Source: DATFVB01 sp963714035 (GTDB taxonomy: Bacteria; Acidobacteriota; Thermoanaerobaculia; UBA5066; DATFVB01). From it: 64,000 nt of DNA. The notes beneath the pieces are model-generated. The model was not told the DNA's origin. It saw only the letters and a list, made by a program, of their open reading frames with translations, and ran no database searches. The stretch is from positions 1,302,001 through 1,366,000 of the forward strand of contig OY970224.1 in assembly GCA_963714035.1 (NCBI GenBank), read 5' to 3'. Positions 19,575 through 27,256 of this stretch are shown piece after piece (position 1 is the stretch's first letter; every line of letters begins with the position of its first letter). Both the position numbers and the translations under genes were made by a program.

Positions 19575-19675
19575 CAGATCGCGGATAGTCTCGCCGAAGT
19601 AACCGAGGCGAGGAGGTCTGCGATCTGGGAGGCCGCAGCGTTCCAGCCGCAAAGCGGCGCGCGCGAGGCCGACGG
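19575..19675. repeat. Structured repeat S2 plus downstream GTTCCAGC module (within the 403-bp gap 19273-19675)
   Basis: Outer stem CAGATCGCGGA/TCTGCGATCTG (19575-19585 with 19617-19627, one G-T pair), TAGT, inner stem CTCGCC/GGCGAG, loop GAAGTAACCGA, GAGG. A second module follows (GGCCGCAGCGTTCCAGCCGC...GAGGCCGACGG). The same two modules occur in the same order at 38631-38731. The remainder of the gap shows no gene. Confidence 0.75.
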
Positions 19676-19900
19676 TTACCCGCCGCCGACGAAGGTGACG
19701 ACCTCGAGCTCGTCCCCCTCGCGCAGGATCGTCGCTTCGTACTCCCCCTTCGGCAGGATCTCGCGGTTGTATTCGACGGCGACCCGGGGCATCGAGACGC
19801 CGAGCGAGGCGAGCAGCTGCGCGACGCGAGTCTCCGGCGCGAACGCGCGGATTTCCCCGTTGACTCGAATCCGCACCTCTTCGGCCCCGGCCTCGCTCAC
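19676..19900 (-). CDS. thiS: ThiS-like sulfur-carrier protein
   Basis: The 74-aa beta-grasp protein ends in VVTFVGGG, the C-terminal Gly motif that is adenylated and thiocarboxylated in ThiS/MoaD carriers. RIRVNGE near the start, VAVEYNREILPKGEY and the GDELEV stretch are typical of ThiS, the sulfur donor for the thiazole ring of thiamine. The gene overlaps the preceding 245-aa unknown gene by 4 bp (ATGA), so the two are translationally coupled. No thiG, thiF or other thi gene is in the window, so a role with another sulfur-transfer system is possible. Confidence 0.88.
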   Translation of the reverse strand: MSEAGAEEVRIRVNGEIRAFAPETRVAQLLASLGVSMPRVAVEYNREILPKGEYEATILREGDELEVVTFVGGG

Positions 19901-20634
19901 CGGCGGTGCCTCAGGAGGTACTTGATCTCGTTGTTGCCCGCGTCGGAAGTGGCCTGGATGATCAGCGCGGCGTTTCCGTTCCGGTAGTCGGGAAGCTTGC
20001 AGTGGGCGATGCAGGAACCGTCGGACGCCGTCTTCCCCTGATAGACGACGGTCGGCTTGTCGACCGTCGAGATGACCTTCACGAGGATCGCCGCCCCGAT
20101 GATCGGCCGCCGCGAGAGCGACGTCTCCGCCTTGACGCGGATTTCCACGTTCTCTCCCAGGAAGAAATCGGGAGAAGAATAGAGCGTCAGGTCGAGATGC
20201 TCCTGCGAAACCTCGGAGGCGAGGTAATCGAGGATCACCTGGTCGAGCGTCTTCTCGTCGCCTCTCGGCGCCCGGTCGACGACGACGGCGCCCGGCGGAA
20301 TGTCGATCGATCCGCTCGAAGGCGACGACGGAAGGATCGCCTCGAAGGAGTCGTCCTTCAGGGGCTTCGGCGCGGCGCTGCTTCCCGTGTCGAACCGGCC
20401 CCGCTGCACCGCGGCGATCATCTTGCGGTGCTGCGACTCCATCATCTGCTGGACCGCCGCCGTCCCTCCGCCGCTCCGGATCGAATCGCCGTACGGGGTC
20501 TTCTTCGACGCGATGATCTCGCCGCCGACGTAGACGAGCGACTCGACGAACGGGTTGTCTTCTCCCTTGTCCTCGGTCTGGACGTGGAAGACCCGGTCGC
20601 CGTGCTTGATGTCGGTGTTGAATCCGGTGATCAC
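19897..20634 (-). CDS. Conserved-looking protein of unknown function (245 aa), coupled to thiS
   Basis: Starts at a GTG (20634) with a TAAAAT box 7 nt upstream. The N-terminal segment (FNTDIKHGDRVFHVQTED, then ESLVYVGGEIIASKKTPY) is a compact domain that looks conserved. A low-complexity Pro/Ser linker follows, then a predicted beta-rich C-terminal domain (about 135-245) resembling an immunoglobulin-like or C2-like sandwich (LTLYSSPDFFLGENVEIRVKAE). No signal peptide or membrane segment is visible, so it is probably cytoplasmic. I do not recognise a named family. The 4-bp overlap with thiS suggests a shared function or shared regulation. Confidence 0.8.
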   Translation of the reverse strand: MITGFNTDIKHGDRVFHVQTEDKGEDNPFVESLVYVGGEIIASKKTPYGDSIRSGGGTAAVQQMMESQHRKMIAAVQRGRFDTGSSAAPKPLKDDSFEAILPSSPSSGSIDIPPGAVVVDRAPRGDEKTLDQVILDYLASEVSQEHLDLTLYSSPDFFLGENVEIRVKAETSLSRRPIIGAAILVKVISTVDKPTVVYQGKTASDGSCIAHCKLPDYRNGNAALIIQATSDAGNNEIKYLLRHRR

Positions 20635-20641
20635 GGCGCGG

Positions 20642-20647
20642 ATTTTA
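20642..20647 (-). promoter_or_regulatory. Leaderless-type -10 box of the 245-aa gene
   Basis: TAAAAT, then CCGCGCC (7 nt), then the GTG start at 20634. Confidence 0.5.
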
Positions 20648-20844
20648 ACCCAGCCCGGTCGCGCCTTTCGGCTCGTCGAATCCCCGCCGTGCGTCCGCTG
20701 GTAAACACTCGAAAGCGCGGCGAGACGGGTTGGAAGACGCGTTCGGGGCGCCCGCCGCCGCGTAAGGCGTACCGGGGAGTGTACGTCGTCGCGGCGGCGG
20801 GCGTCACGGACGCGTATAACGACCCGTATCGTCCGCGCCTGTTC

Positions 20845-22233
20845 TTATCCAATCACTTCGAATTCCGCCGTGAAATGGCGAAGATACGGCGCCTGCTTGA
20901 CGATCCGGACGCCGCGAATCGCCTGCCGGTTCCGGAAGCATTCGAGCACGACCTCCGCGACGTAGTCGAGGTGGGTGTTGGAGTAGACCCGCCGCGGGAT
21001 CGTCAGCCGGACGAGCTCGAGCTCCGGCGCGATCTCCTGGCCCGTTTTCGGATCCCGCCGTCCGAACATGACTCCGCCGATCTCGACGGACCGTACTCCC
21101 CCTTCCCGGTAGAGCGCGACCGAGAGCGCCTGCGCCGGGTACTGGGAGGAGGGCAGATGCGGAAGGAATCGCCGGGCGTCGAGGTACACCGCGTGCCCCC
21201 CGACCGGGCGCACGATCGGCACTTTCCCGTCCAGGAGTTTCTGGCCGAGACGGCGGATCTGCCCGATGCGGAAGTTGAGATAGCGTTCGTCGAGCACTTC
21301 CTTCAACCCCCGGGCGATGACCTCGAGGTCTCGTCCGGCGAGGCCTCCGTACGTCGGAAAGCCCTCGATCAGGACGAGCCTGTTCTTCAGGTTCTGGACC
21401 CACCTGTCGTGGCGGAGCGCGAGGAAACCCCCGATGTTCGCGAGGCCGTCCTTCTTCGCGCTCATCGTGCATCCGTCGGCGAACGTGAAGACCTCCCGGA
21501 CGATCGAGATGATCGACCAGTTCTGACACGCCGGCTCCCGCTCGCGGATGAAGAACGCGTTCTCGGCGAAACGGCAGGCGTCGATGATCAGCGGCACGTC
21601 GTGTTTCTCGCAGGCGGCCTTCACCGCGCGGACGTTGTCGAGGGAGACCGGCTGGCCCCCTCCCGAGTTGTTCGTCATCGTGAGCATCACGAGAGGGACC
21701 TTTCCGGGGTTCTTCTGAAGCGTCTCGGCCAGCCGGGGCACGTCCATGTTGCCTTTGAACGGATAGTCGGAATCGAGGTCTTTCGCCTCCGGGACGACGA
21801 GGTCGACGGCGACTCCGCCATTGGCTTCGATGTTCGCGCGCGTCGTGTCGAAATGCGTGTTGCTGGGAACGATCCACCCCGGTTTCAGCACGGTCGAGAA
21901 GAGCAGGTTTTCGGCCACCCTCCCCTGGTGGGTCGGGATCACGTGCGGGAACCCGAAGATCTCGCGGACGGCGGTCTCGAACGAAAAGAAATTCCGGCTC
22001 CCCGCGTACGACTCGTCGCCCCGCATCATCGCCGCCCACTGCTCGTCGGACATCGCGGAGGTTCCCGAGTCCGTCAGGAGATCGATGAACACGGCCTCCG
22101 AAGGAATCGCGAAGAGGTTGTAGCCCGCCTTCTTGAGATGCTTCTCCCGCGCCCGGCGGTCGGGGAGCTGGATCGGCTCCACGACCTTCACGCGCCAGGG
22201 TTCGGGAAGGATCCGGGAGAGATCGTCGGTCAT
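20845..22233 (-). CDS. tnaA: Tryptophanase (tryptophan indole-lyase)
   Basis: The 462-aa PLP enzyme of the beta-eliminating lyase family has the PLP-lysine motif MSAKKDGLANIGGF (Lys260/261), the cofactor-contact motif TNNSGGGQPVSLDN, and PTHQGRVAEN near residue 100. Tryptophanase is favoured over tyrosine phenol-lyase because the C-terminus reads LRHFTAEF, with the His that tryptophanases have where phenol-lyases carry Phe. The reaction is L-Trp to indole, pyruvate and ammonia. It is the last gene of the hemE-hemN-hemH-hemY operon, and its ATG overlaps the hemY stop by 4 bp. No tnaC-type leader peptide is visible. Confidence 0.85.
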   Translation of the reverse strand: MTDDLSRILPEPWRVKVVEPIQLPDRRAREKHLKKAGYNLFAIPSEAVFIDLLTDSGTSAMSDEQWAAMMRGDESYAGSRNFFSFETAVREIFGFPHVIPTHQGRVAENLLFSTVLKPGWIVPSNTHFDTTRANIEANGGVAVDLVVPEAKDLDSDYPFKGNMDVPRLAETLQKNPGKVPLVMLTMTNNSGGGQPVSLDNVRAVKAACEKHDVPLIIDACRFAENAFFIREREPACQNWSIISIVREVFTFADGCTMSAKKDGLANIGGFLALRHDRWVQNLKNRLVLIEGFPTYGGLAGRDLEVIARGLKEVLDERYLNFRIGQIRRLGQKLLDGKVPIVRPVGGHAVYLDARRFLPHLPSSQYPAQALSVALYREGGVRSVEIGGVMFGRRDPKTGQEIAPELELVRLTIPRRVYSNTHLDYVAEVVLECFRNRQAIRGVRIVKQAPYLRHFTAEFEVIG

Positions 22234-23537
22234 CGGGCCGCGATTATCGCATTCTCGACGACGTCGCCGACCGAGATCCCGCCCCGATAGTTGCCGAGAA
22301 AATGCAGCCCCGGCAGCGCCGCCTCCGCTTCCGCGAGGGCGTGCATCCGCGCGCCGTGCCCCGCTTCGTACTGCGGGATCGCGGAGGCGTAGCGGGTCGT
22401 CCGGAGGAGCTCCGGCGCGGGCGCGGCGCCGAGCGCGCGCCGGGCGTCGGCCGCGACGGCCGCCGAGACTCCGGCGTCATCGAGATCGGCGGCGGCGGGA
22501 TTCCGCCGGCCGCCGAGAAAGTACGTGAGGAGAACCTTCCCCTCCGGAGCGCGGCCCGAAAAGAGCGCGGAGCTCCACACCGCGCCGAGGACGGGCTCTC
22601 CCCGCCGCGGCAGCAGCAGATGTCCGAAGCCCCTCGGCGGCCGCGCGAAGGCGTTCGCCGCCCATGCGCAGTGCGCCACGCAGACCGCCGGAGACGGGAT
22701 CTCCAGGAGCGCCTGCGAAGCCGCCGGCGCCGCCGCCGCGACGATCCGCGCCGCCGTCCCGGCGGGCGAAGCGACGATCACCCGGCGGGCGGTCCGGTCT
22801 TCGTCGGACGCGAAGACCCGCCAGACGCCGCTCGCCGGCTCGATCCGATCGACCGCGACGTTTGCGCGGTATCGCTCCCCGAGCGCCGAGCGGAGGGCGC
22901 GGGGCAGCGTCCCGAGTCCGGACTCGAAGGACATCAGACCCTTCGGCTTCGGCGCCCCGGGCGGCGACGCCTTCCGACGCGACTTCAGGAAACCTCCGAT
23001 CACGCTCCCGCGCTCCCGCTCGAGGTCGACGAGCTTCCCGAACGCGTCCGCCGCCGTGAGCTTCCGGGCGTCGCCGGCGTAGATGCCCGAGACGAAGGGC
23101 TCGAGGAGCTTCGTCGCGATCGCGGGCCCGAACCGGCGGGAAACGAAGTCGAACGCGCTTTCGTCCTCCGCCGGAGCGCGCCTCCGCACGAACGGCTCCG
23201 CGGCGGCGCGGAGCATCGCGGCCGGCGACAGGACGCCGAACGGGATTCTCCGCAGCTTCCCCTCGACCTCGACGAATCGCGGCAGCCTCGGATCGGAGAA
23301 GCGCATCCCGGCCGAGATGCCGAGCTCGGCCGCCAGGAGCAGGAGCGTCGGCGTCGGCCTCACGGTGTTCGGCCCGAGCTCGAGAAGATAGCCGTCCTTC
23401 TCGACGGTCCGCATCACCCCGCCGGGCTCGGCGCTCGTCTCGAGCACCGTGACGTCCTTTCCGCTCCGCGCGGCCGCGTGGGCGTAGACGAGGCCCGCGA
23501 GCCCGCCGCCGACGACGACCGTGTCGCATGCGCTCAT
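22230..23537 (-). CDS. hemY: Protoporphyrinogen/coproporphyrinogen oxidase, FAD-type
   Basis: The 435-aa flavoprotein starts at ATG 23537 with the dinucleotide-binding motif VVVGGGLAGL (about residues 7-16) and ends with the family signature GLHFLGNYRGGISVGD. It catalyses six-electron oxidation of protoporphyrinogen IX, or of coproporphyrinogen III in the coproporphyrin branch, using FAD and usually O2. Its neighbours hemH upstream (4-bp overlap) and tnaA downstream (4-bp overlap) put it late in the heme operon. Whether the protoporphyrin or coproporphyrin route is used cannot be told from this gene alone; no HemQ is seen in the window. Confidence 0.9.
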   Translation of the reverse strand: MSACDTVVVGGGLAGLVYAHAAARSGKDVTVLETSAEPGGVMRTVEKDGYLLELGPNTVRPTPTLLLLAAELGISAGMRFSDPRLPRFVEVEGKLRRIPFGVLSPAAMLRAAAEPFVRRRAPAEDESAFDFVSRRFGPAIATKLLEPFVSGIYAGDARKLTAADAFGKLVDLERERGSVIGGFLKSRRKASPPGAPKPKGLMSFESGLGTLPRALRSALGERYRANVAVDRIEPASGVWRVFASDEDRTARRVIVASPAGTAARIVAAAAPAASQALLEIPSPAVCVAHCAWAANAFARPPRGFGHLLLPRRGEPVLGAVWSSALFSGRAPEGKVLLTYFLGGRRNPAAADLDDAGVSAAVAADARRALGAAPAPELLRTTRYASAIPQYEAGHGARMHALAEAEAALPGLHFLGNYRGGISVGDVVENAIIAAR

Positions 23538-24514
23538 TTCCAGAAGTCTTCCCGCGCGTCGATGATCCGCGCGAGCGCTCCGAGGAACTCGGGATGGGCG
23601 TTGAGCCCCGGCGTGCGGCGAAAATACACGATTCCGGCTTCGGCGGCCTGCCGGGCGAAGAGCCGGTCGATCTCGTAGAGCGTCTCGATGTGGTCCGTCA
23701 CGAACGCGATCGGGACGACGAGCACCTGCTTTTCCCCGCTCTTTCCGAGCTCGCGGAGGACGTCCGCGGTCTGCGGGCCCAGCCACTCGACCGGGCCGAG
23801 CTTCGACTGGTACGCGAGCCCGGTCCGGTGTCCGGGACCCAGCTCGCGGCCGAGCGCCGCGACGGTCTCCCCGATCTCCCGCTCGTAGGGATCGTTCTCC
23901 TGCGTCACGAGCTTCTTCGGAATCGAGTGCGCGGAGAACAGGATGAACGTCGCGTTCGGCGCCCGGTCGGGGAAAGCGCCCAGCTCCCGCCGGATGAGAT
24001 CCGCGTGCGCGGCCACGAACCCGGAATCGGCGGGGAACGAGCCCGTCTCGAGCAGCGTCGCGCCCGGCGCATACCGGTGCACGGCTTCTCTCGAGCGGTC
24101 GAGGGCGCCTTTCGTCGTCGTCAACGAATACTGCGGGTAGAGGGGAAGCGCGAGGAACCGCCGGCAGCCCTCCGCGGCGAGCGCTCGCACGACGTCCTCG
24201 ACCAGCGGGCGGGAGCAGGTCATCGCCGTCCGCACGGCGACGTCGCGGCCGCGCGCCCGGAGGAGCGCCTCGACGCCGGCGGACTGCTCGTCGGTGAGGC
24301 GCCGGATCGGCGAGCCTCCGCCGATCGCCGCGTACATCTTCTTCGAGGTGCGGGCGCGGGTCAGAGCGATCGACGCCGCGATCGTCTTCCGCAGGAGTCC
24401 CGACTTCACCCGGATCACTTCGGGGTCCGCGAAGAGCCGATAGAGGAACCCGCGAACGTCGGCGAGGGTCTCGGGGCCGCCGAGCTGCAGGAAGAGAACG
24501 GCTCGCTCAGTCAT
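23534..24514 (-). CDS. hemH: Ferrochelatase
   Basis: The 326-aa protein starts at ATG 24514 (MTERAVLFLQLGGPE) and inserts Fe2+ into the porphyrin. Conserved features are the N-terminal LGGPE, the IGGGSPI motif, the YPQYS strand and the catalytic region FSAHSIPKKLVTQENDPY, whose His is the metal ligand or base, plus the PIAFVTDHIETLYEI signature. No Shine-Dalgarno is visible. Instead the start codon lies inside a perfect 13-bp inverted repeat next to intergenic repeat copy C, which separates this gene from hemN. It overlaps hemY by 4 bp. Confidence 0.93.
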   Translation of the reverse strand: MTERAVLFLQLGGPETLADVRGFLYRLFADPEVIRVKSGLLRKTIAASIALTRARTSKKMYAAIGGGSPIRRLTDEQSAGVEALLRARGRDVAVRTAMTCSRPLVEDVVRALAAEGCRRFLALPLYPQYSLTTTKGALDRSREAVHRYAPGATLLETGSFPADSGFVAAHADLIRRELGAFPDRAPNATFILFSAHSIPKKLVTQENDPYEREIGETVAALGRELGPGHRTGLAYQSKLGPVEWLGPQTADVLRELGKSGEKQVLVVPIAFVTDHIETLYEIDRLFARQAAEAGIVYFRRTPGLNAHPEFLGALARIIDAREDFWK

Positions 24515-24535
24515 GCCGTCGTCGGCATGACTGAG
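24506..24535. promoter_or_regulatory. Perfect 13-bp inverted repeat over the hemH start codon
   Basis: CTCAGTCATGCCG, loop TCGT, CGGCATGACTGAG. On the minus strand one ATG in each arm is exposed. The first would encode only MPTTA before a TGA that overlaps the hemH ATG. Such a hairpin would hide or control the hemH start. Confidence 0.6.
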
Positions 24536-24760
24536 AAATTCGAAATTCCAAGCTCCAAATCCCAAACACACTCGAAACCCGACTTCCCAATCTCGAAACC
24601 CGGACGACGAGGACCGAACGAACGTGGCGGGCTCGGATTCGGACTTGCTCACGCACCTGCGTGCGCGGTGAACGCCGCGCTCGGCGCGTCGCGCCGGACG
24701 CTTCGCGGTTGCGCCTGCGGCGCGGGCTCGCTTCGTGTTTCGTGCTTCGGATTTGCTTCC
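24532..24760. repeat. AT-rich/GC-palindromic intergenic repeat, copy C
   Basis: The segment between hemN and hemH begins with AATTCC/CCAAATCCC-type repeats. It continues into a GC-rich core (24669-24752) that matches the reverse complement of 13443-13526 in copy B at roughly 80% by eye. It interrupts an otherwise overlapping operon. No gene is seen in it. Confidence 0.75.
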
Positions 24761-24762
24761 CC

Positions 24763-26148
24763 CTAGAGCGTTCGCGAGAACATCGGCTTCTCCGCCGCAG
24801 CGGCAGGAAGATACGCGTCGAAGGGCATCGCCAGGTTCCGGAGGAAGACCCGGCCGACTGCCGTCGCGCGGATCTCCCGGTCGGAAACTTCGACGAGGCC
24901 GTCTTCGCGGCATTCCTCGAGCTTCGCGAGCGCGTCCGCGAAGGTCTCGTCGAAGGAAACGCCGAATTGCGCCTCGATCTCGCTCTTGACGATCACGCCG
25001 TGGCACAGGAGCGTCTGGATGACGGCCCGGCGCAGCCGGTCGTCGGCGGAGAGGCGGAAGCCGCGCATCGTCGCCGGGCCGCCGCCTTCGATCGCCTCGC
25101 GATACGCGGACAGCTCGCGCTGGTTCTGGACGTAGGCATCGGCGATCCCGCCGATCGAGCTCATGCCGAGGCCGAGCAGGTCGGTCCCCGCCTTCGTCGT
25201 GTAACCCTGGAAATTCCGCCAGAGCGTCCGGCTCCGGCGGGCGCGGGCGAGCTCGTCGTCGGGGCGCGCGAAGTGGTCCATGCCGATGTACTCGTATCCC
25301 GATTCGGTGAACCGGGAGAGCGCGGTGCGGAAGATCTCGAACTTCTCGCGCTCGGACGGAAGCTTCGGCTCGTTGACCCGCTGGTGCTTCTTCATCCAGG
25401 GAACGTGGGCGTAGGAATAGACGGCGAGCCGGTCGGGACCGATCGAAAGGACCCGGTCGATCGTCCGTCGGAACGATTCGGGCGTCTGGAAAGGAAGCCC
25501 GAAGATGAGGTCCATGTTGACGCTCCGGAACCCCAGAGCGCGCGCCGCCTCGACGAGGTCGCGCGTCGCCTCGTAGGGCTGGATCCGGTTGACGGCCTCC
25601 TGCACCTTCGGGTCGAAGTCCTGCACGCCCATCGAGAGCCGGTTGAAGCCCCCCCGGCGGAGCGCCTCCAGATGCGCCGGCGTCGTCACCCGCGGGTCGA
25701 TCTCGACGCCGAGCTCGGCATCCGGGGCGAACGTGAAGGAGGAATGCAGCGTCTCGGCGAGGCGGTCGAGCCGCTCCGGATCGAAGTAGGTCGGGGTGCC
25801 TCCGCCGTAGTGGAGCTGGACGACGGGACGCGAGCGATCGACGCGGCCAGCGAGCCACGCGATCTCCTTCCGAAGCAGCGCGAGGTATCCCTCCTCGGTC
25901 TGGTGGTTCTTTCCCGTGATGACGACCGTGCAGCCGCAGAAGTAACAGAGCTTTTCGCAGAACGGCAGGTGGAGATAGAGCGAGAGCGGCGCGGGAGCCT
26001 CGGCGGCGTTCGATTCCGCGATCAGCCGCTCGTAGTCCCCGGGCCCGAAATCGTTCCGCCACGACGGCGCGGGCGGATAGGAGGTGTAGCGCGGGCCCGC
26101 GACGTTGTATTTGTGGAGCAGCTCCCAGGAGACGCCGTCCATCGTCAT
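24763..26148 (-). CDS. hemN: Oxygen-independent coproporphyrinogen III oxidase (radical SAM)
   Basis: The 461-aa protein has the radical-SAM iron-sulfur motif of HemN proper, CxxxCxxCxC (C64, C68, C71, C73 in CEKLCYFCGC), and the N-terminal PRYTSYPPAP substrate segment. True HemN proteins carry this four-Cys form, unlike HemW. LHYGGGTPTY and the MGVQDFDPKVQEAVNRIQ region are also typical. It decarboxylates coproporphyrinogen III to protoporphyrinogen IX without oxygen. It overlaps hemE by 4 bp and is separated from hemH by a 248-bp gap containing repeat copy C. Confidence 0.95.
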   Translation of the reverse strand: MTMDGVSWELLHKYNVAGPRYTSYPPAPSWRNDFGPGDYERLIAESNAAEAPAPLSLYLHLPFCEKLCYFCGCTVVITGKNHQTEEGYLALLRKEIAWLAGRVDRSRPVVQLHYGGGTPTYFDPERLDRLAETLHSSFTFAPDAELGVEIDPRVTTPAHLEALRRGGFNRLSMGVQDFDPKVQEAVNRIQPYEATRDLVEAARALGFRSVNMDLIFGLPFQTPESFRRTIDRVLSIGPDRLAVYSYAHVPWMKKHQRVNEPKLPSEREKFEIFRTALSRFTESGYEYIGMDHFARPDDELARARRSRTLWRNFQGYTTKAGTDLLGLGMSSIGGIADAYVQNQRELSAYREAIEGGGPATMRGFRLSADDRLRRAVIQTLLCHGVIVKSEIEAQFGVSFDETFADALAKLEECREDGLVEVSDREIRATAVGRVFLRNLAMPFDAYLPAAAAEKPMFSRTL

Positions 26149-27170
26149 CCCCGCACGGCGTCGTAGTAGGCCGCGACGGATTCGATCGGAGTCTCGGGCA
26201 GGATGCCGTGTCCGAGGTTGACGATGTGGCCCCGGCCGGCGGTCTCCGCGACCATTTCCGCCACGCGGGCCGCCACGGATTCCGGCGTTCCGAAGAGCAG
26301 GGCGGGGTCGAGGTTTCCCTGGAGGGCGAGGCCGGGCAGCCGGCGCCGGACTTCCGTCAGGGAGCAGCGCCAGTCGATCGACAGGACGTCGGCGCCCGTT
26401 TCCGCCGCGGCCTCGAGAATTCCCGCGATCCCGTTGACGAAATAGATGACCGGCTTCCCGAGGCGCCCGAGCTTCGCGATCGCGTCGCGGACGTACGGAA
26501 GCGCGAAGTCCCGGTACCCGGCAGGAGAGAGCTCACCCGCCCAGGTGTCGAAGATCTGAACCGCGTCGGCGCCGGCTTCGAGCTGCGCCGAGAGGTAGTC
26601 CGTGATCATCCCGGACAGCTTCGTGAGGAGAGCGCGGAGCGTTCGCGGGTCCCGCGTCATCATCCGCTTGATCGCCGTGAAGTTCTTCGAGCCGCCCCCC
26701 TCCACGAGGTACGAGGCGAGCGTCCACGGCGCGCCGGAGAACCCGAGGAGGGCGGCCGACTCGGCGACCGATCCCCGGAGAGAGCGCAGGATGTCCATCA
26801 CGAAGCGGGTCTCCGTCTCGGGATCGAACCCGTGGAGCGCTTCGACGTCGGCGGCTTTCCGCACGGGGCGGCCGAGCTTCGGCCCGCCGTCGTCGATCTC
26901 GACGGGCGCGCCCATCGCCCGGATCGGGACGAGGATGTCGGAGAACAGGATCACGGCGTCCGGCCGGAATCGCTCGTAGGGCTGGAGAGAGACTTCGACG
27001 GCCGCATCGACGTTCTCGCAGAGCTCGAAAAACGAGAGGTTTTCCCGCACTTTTCGATATTCCGGCAGATATCGGCCCGCCTGCCGCATCATCCAGGCGG
27101 GAGGAGGATCGGTCGCGCGGCCGCGCGCGGCCTCGAGAAATCGGGCTCGCGGCGTGAGCTTCTCCGTCAT
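26145..27170 (-). CDS. hemE: Uroporphyrinogen decarboxylase
   Basis: The 341-aa protein carries the classic N-terminal motif PAWMMRQAGRYLPEYR (about residues 24-39), with the Arg residues that bind substrate carboxylates, and FSDILVPIRAMG with the catalytic Asp (about residue 78). It removes four carboxyl groups from uroporphyrinogen III. It is first in the minus-strand heme operon, divergent from ccsA/hemX-hemA across an 86-bp gap. Both directions have a TAGAAT box 7-8 nt before the start codon. Confidence 0.95.
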   Translation of the reverse strand: MTEKLTPRARFLEAARGRATDPPPAWMMRQAGRYLPEYRKVRENLSFFELCENVDAAVEVSLQPYERFRPDAVILFSDILVPIRAMGAPVEIDDGGPKLGRPVRKAADVEALHGFDPETETRFVMDILRSLRGSVAESAALLGFSGAPWTLASYLVEGGGSKNFTAIKRMMTRDPRTLRALLTKLSGMITDYLSAQLEAGADAVQIFDTWAGELSPAGYRDFALPYVRDAIAKLGRLGKPVIYFVNGIAGILEAAAETGADVLSIDWRCSLTEVRRRLPGLALQGNLDPALLFGTPESVAARVAEMVAETAGRGHIVNLGHGILPETPIESVAAYYDAVRG

Positions 27171-27178
27171 CTCGATCG

Positions 27179-27184
27179 ATTCTA
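27179..27184 (-). promoter_or_regulatory. Leaderless-type -10 box of hemE
   Basis: TAGAAT, then CGATCGAG (8 nt), then the ATG at 27170. Confidence 0.5.
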
Positions 27185-27243
27185 TGCTTCCGCCTCCGGG
27201 GTGAATGATCCGTTTGAACCATTTGCTCCCTTCCGATCCCCGC

Positions 27244-27249
27244 TAGAAT
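27244..27249 (+). promoter_or_regulatory. Leaderless-type -10 box of ccsA/hemX-hemACD operon
   Basis: TAGAAT, then CGAACGC (7 nt), then the ATG at 27257. A weak TTTGCT lies 16 nt upstream as a possible -35. Confidence 0.5.
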
Positions 27250-27256
27250 CGAACGC

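Noticed and set aside
19263..19652. A 129-codon minus frame next to tRNA-Lys.
   Set aside because: It is translated from the structured repeats; a similar frame appears over repeat S3 at 38.6 kb because the DNA repeat is shared, not because of a protein.
23538..26062. An extended 842-codon minus frame linking hemN antiframe to hemH.
   Set aside because: It runs through repeat copy C. HemN occupies the other frame with clear radical-SAM motifs, and HemH homology starts at 24514.
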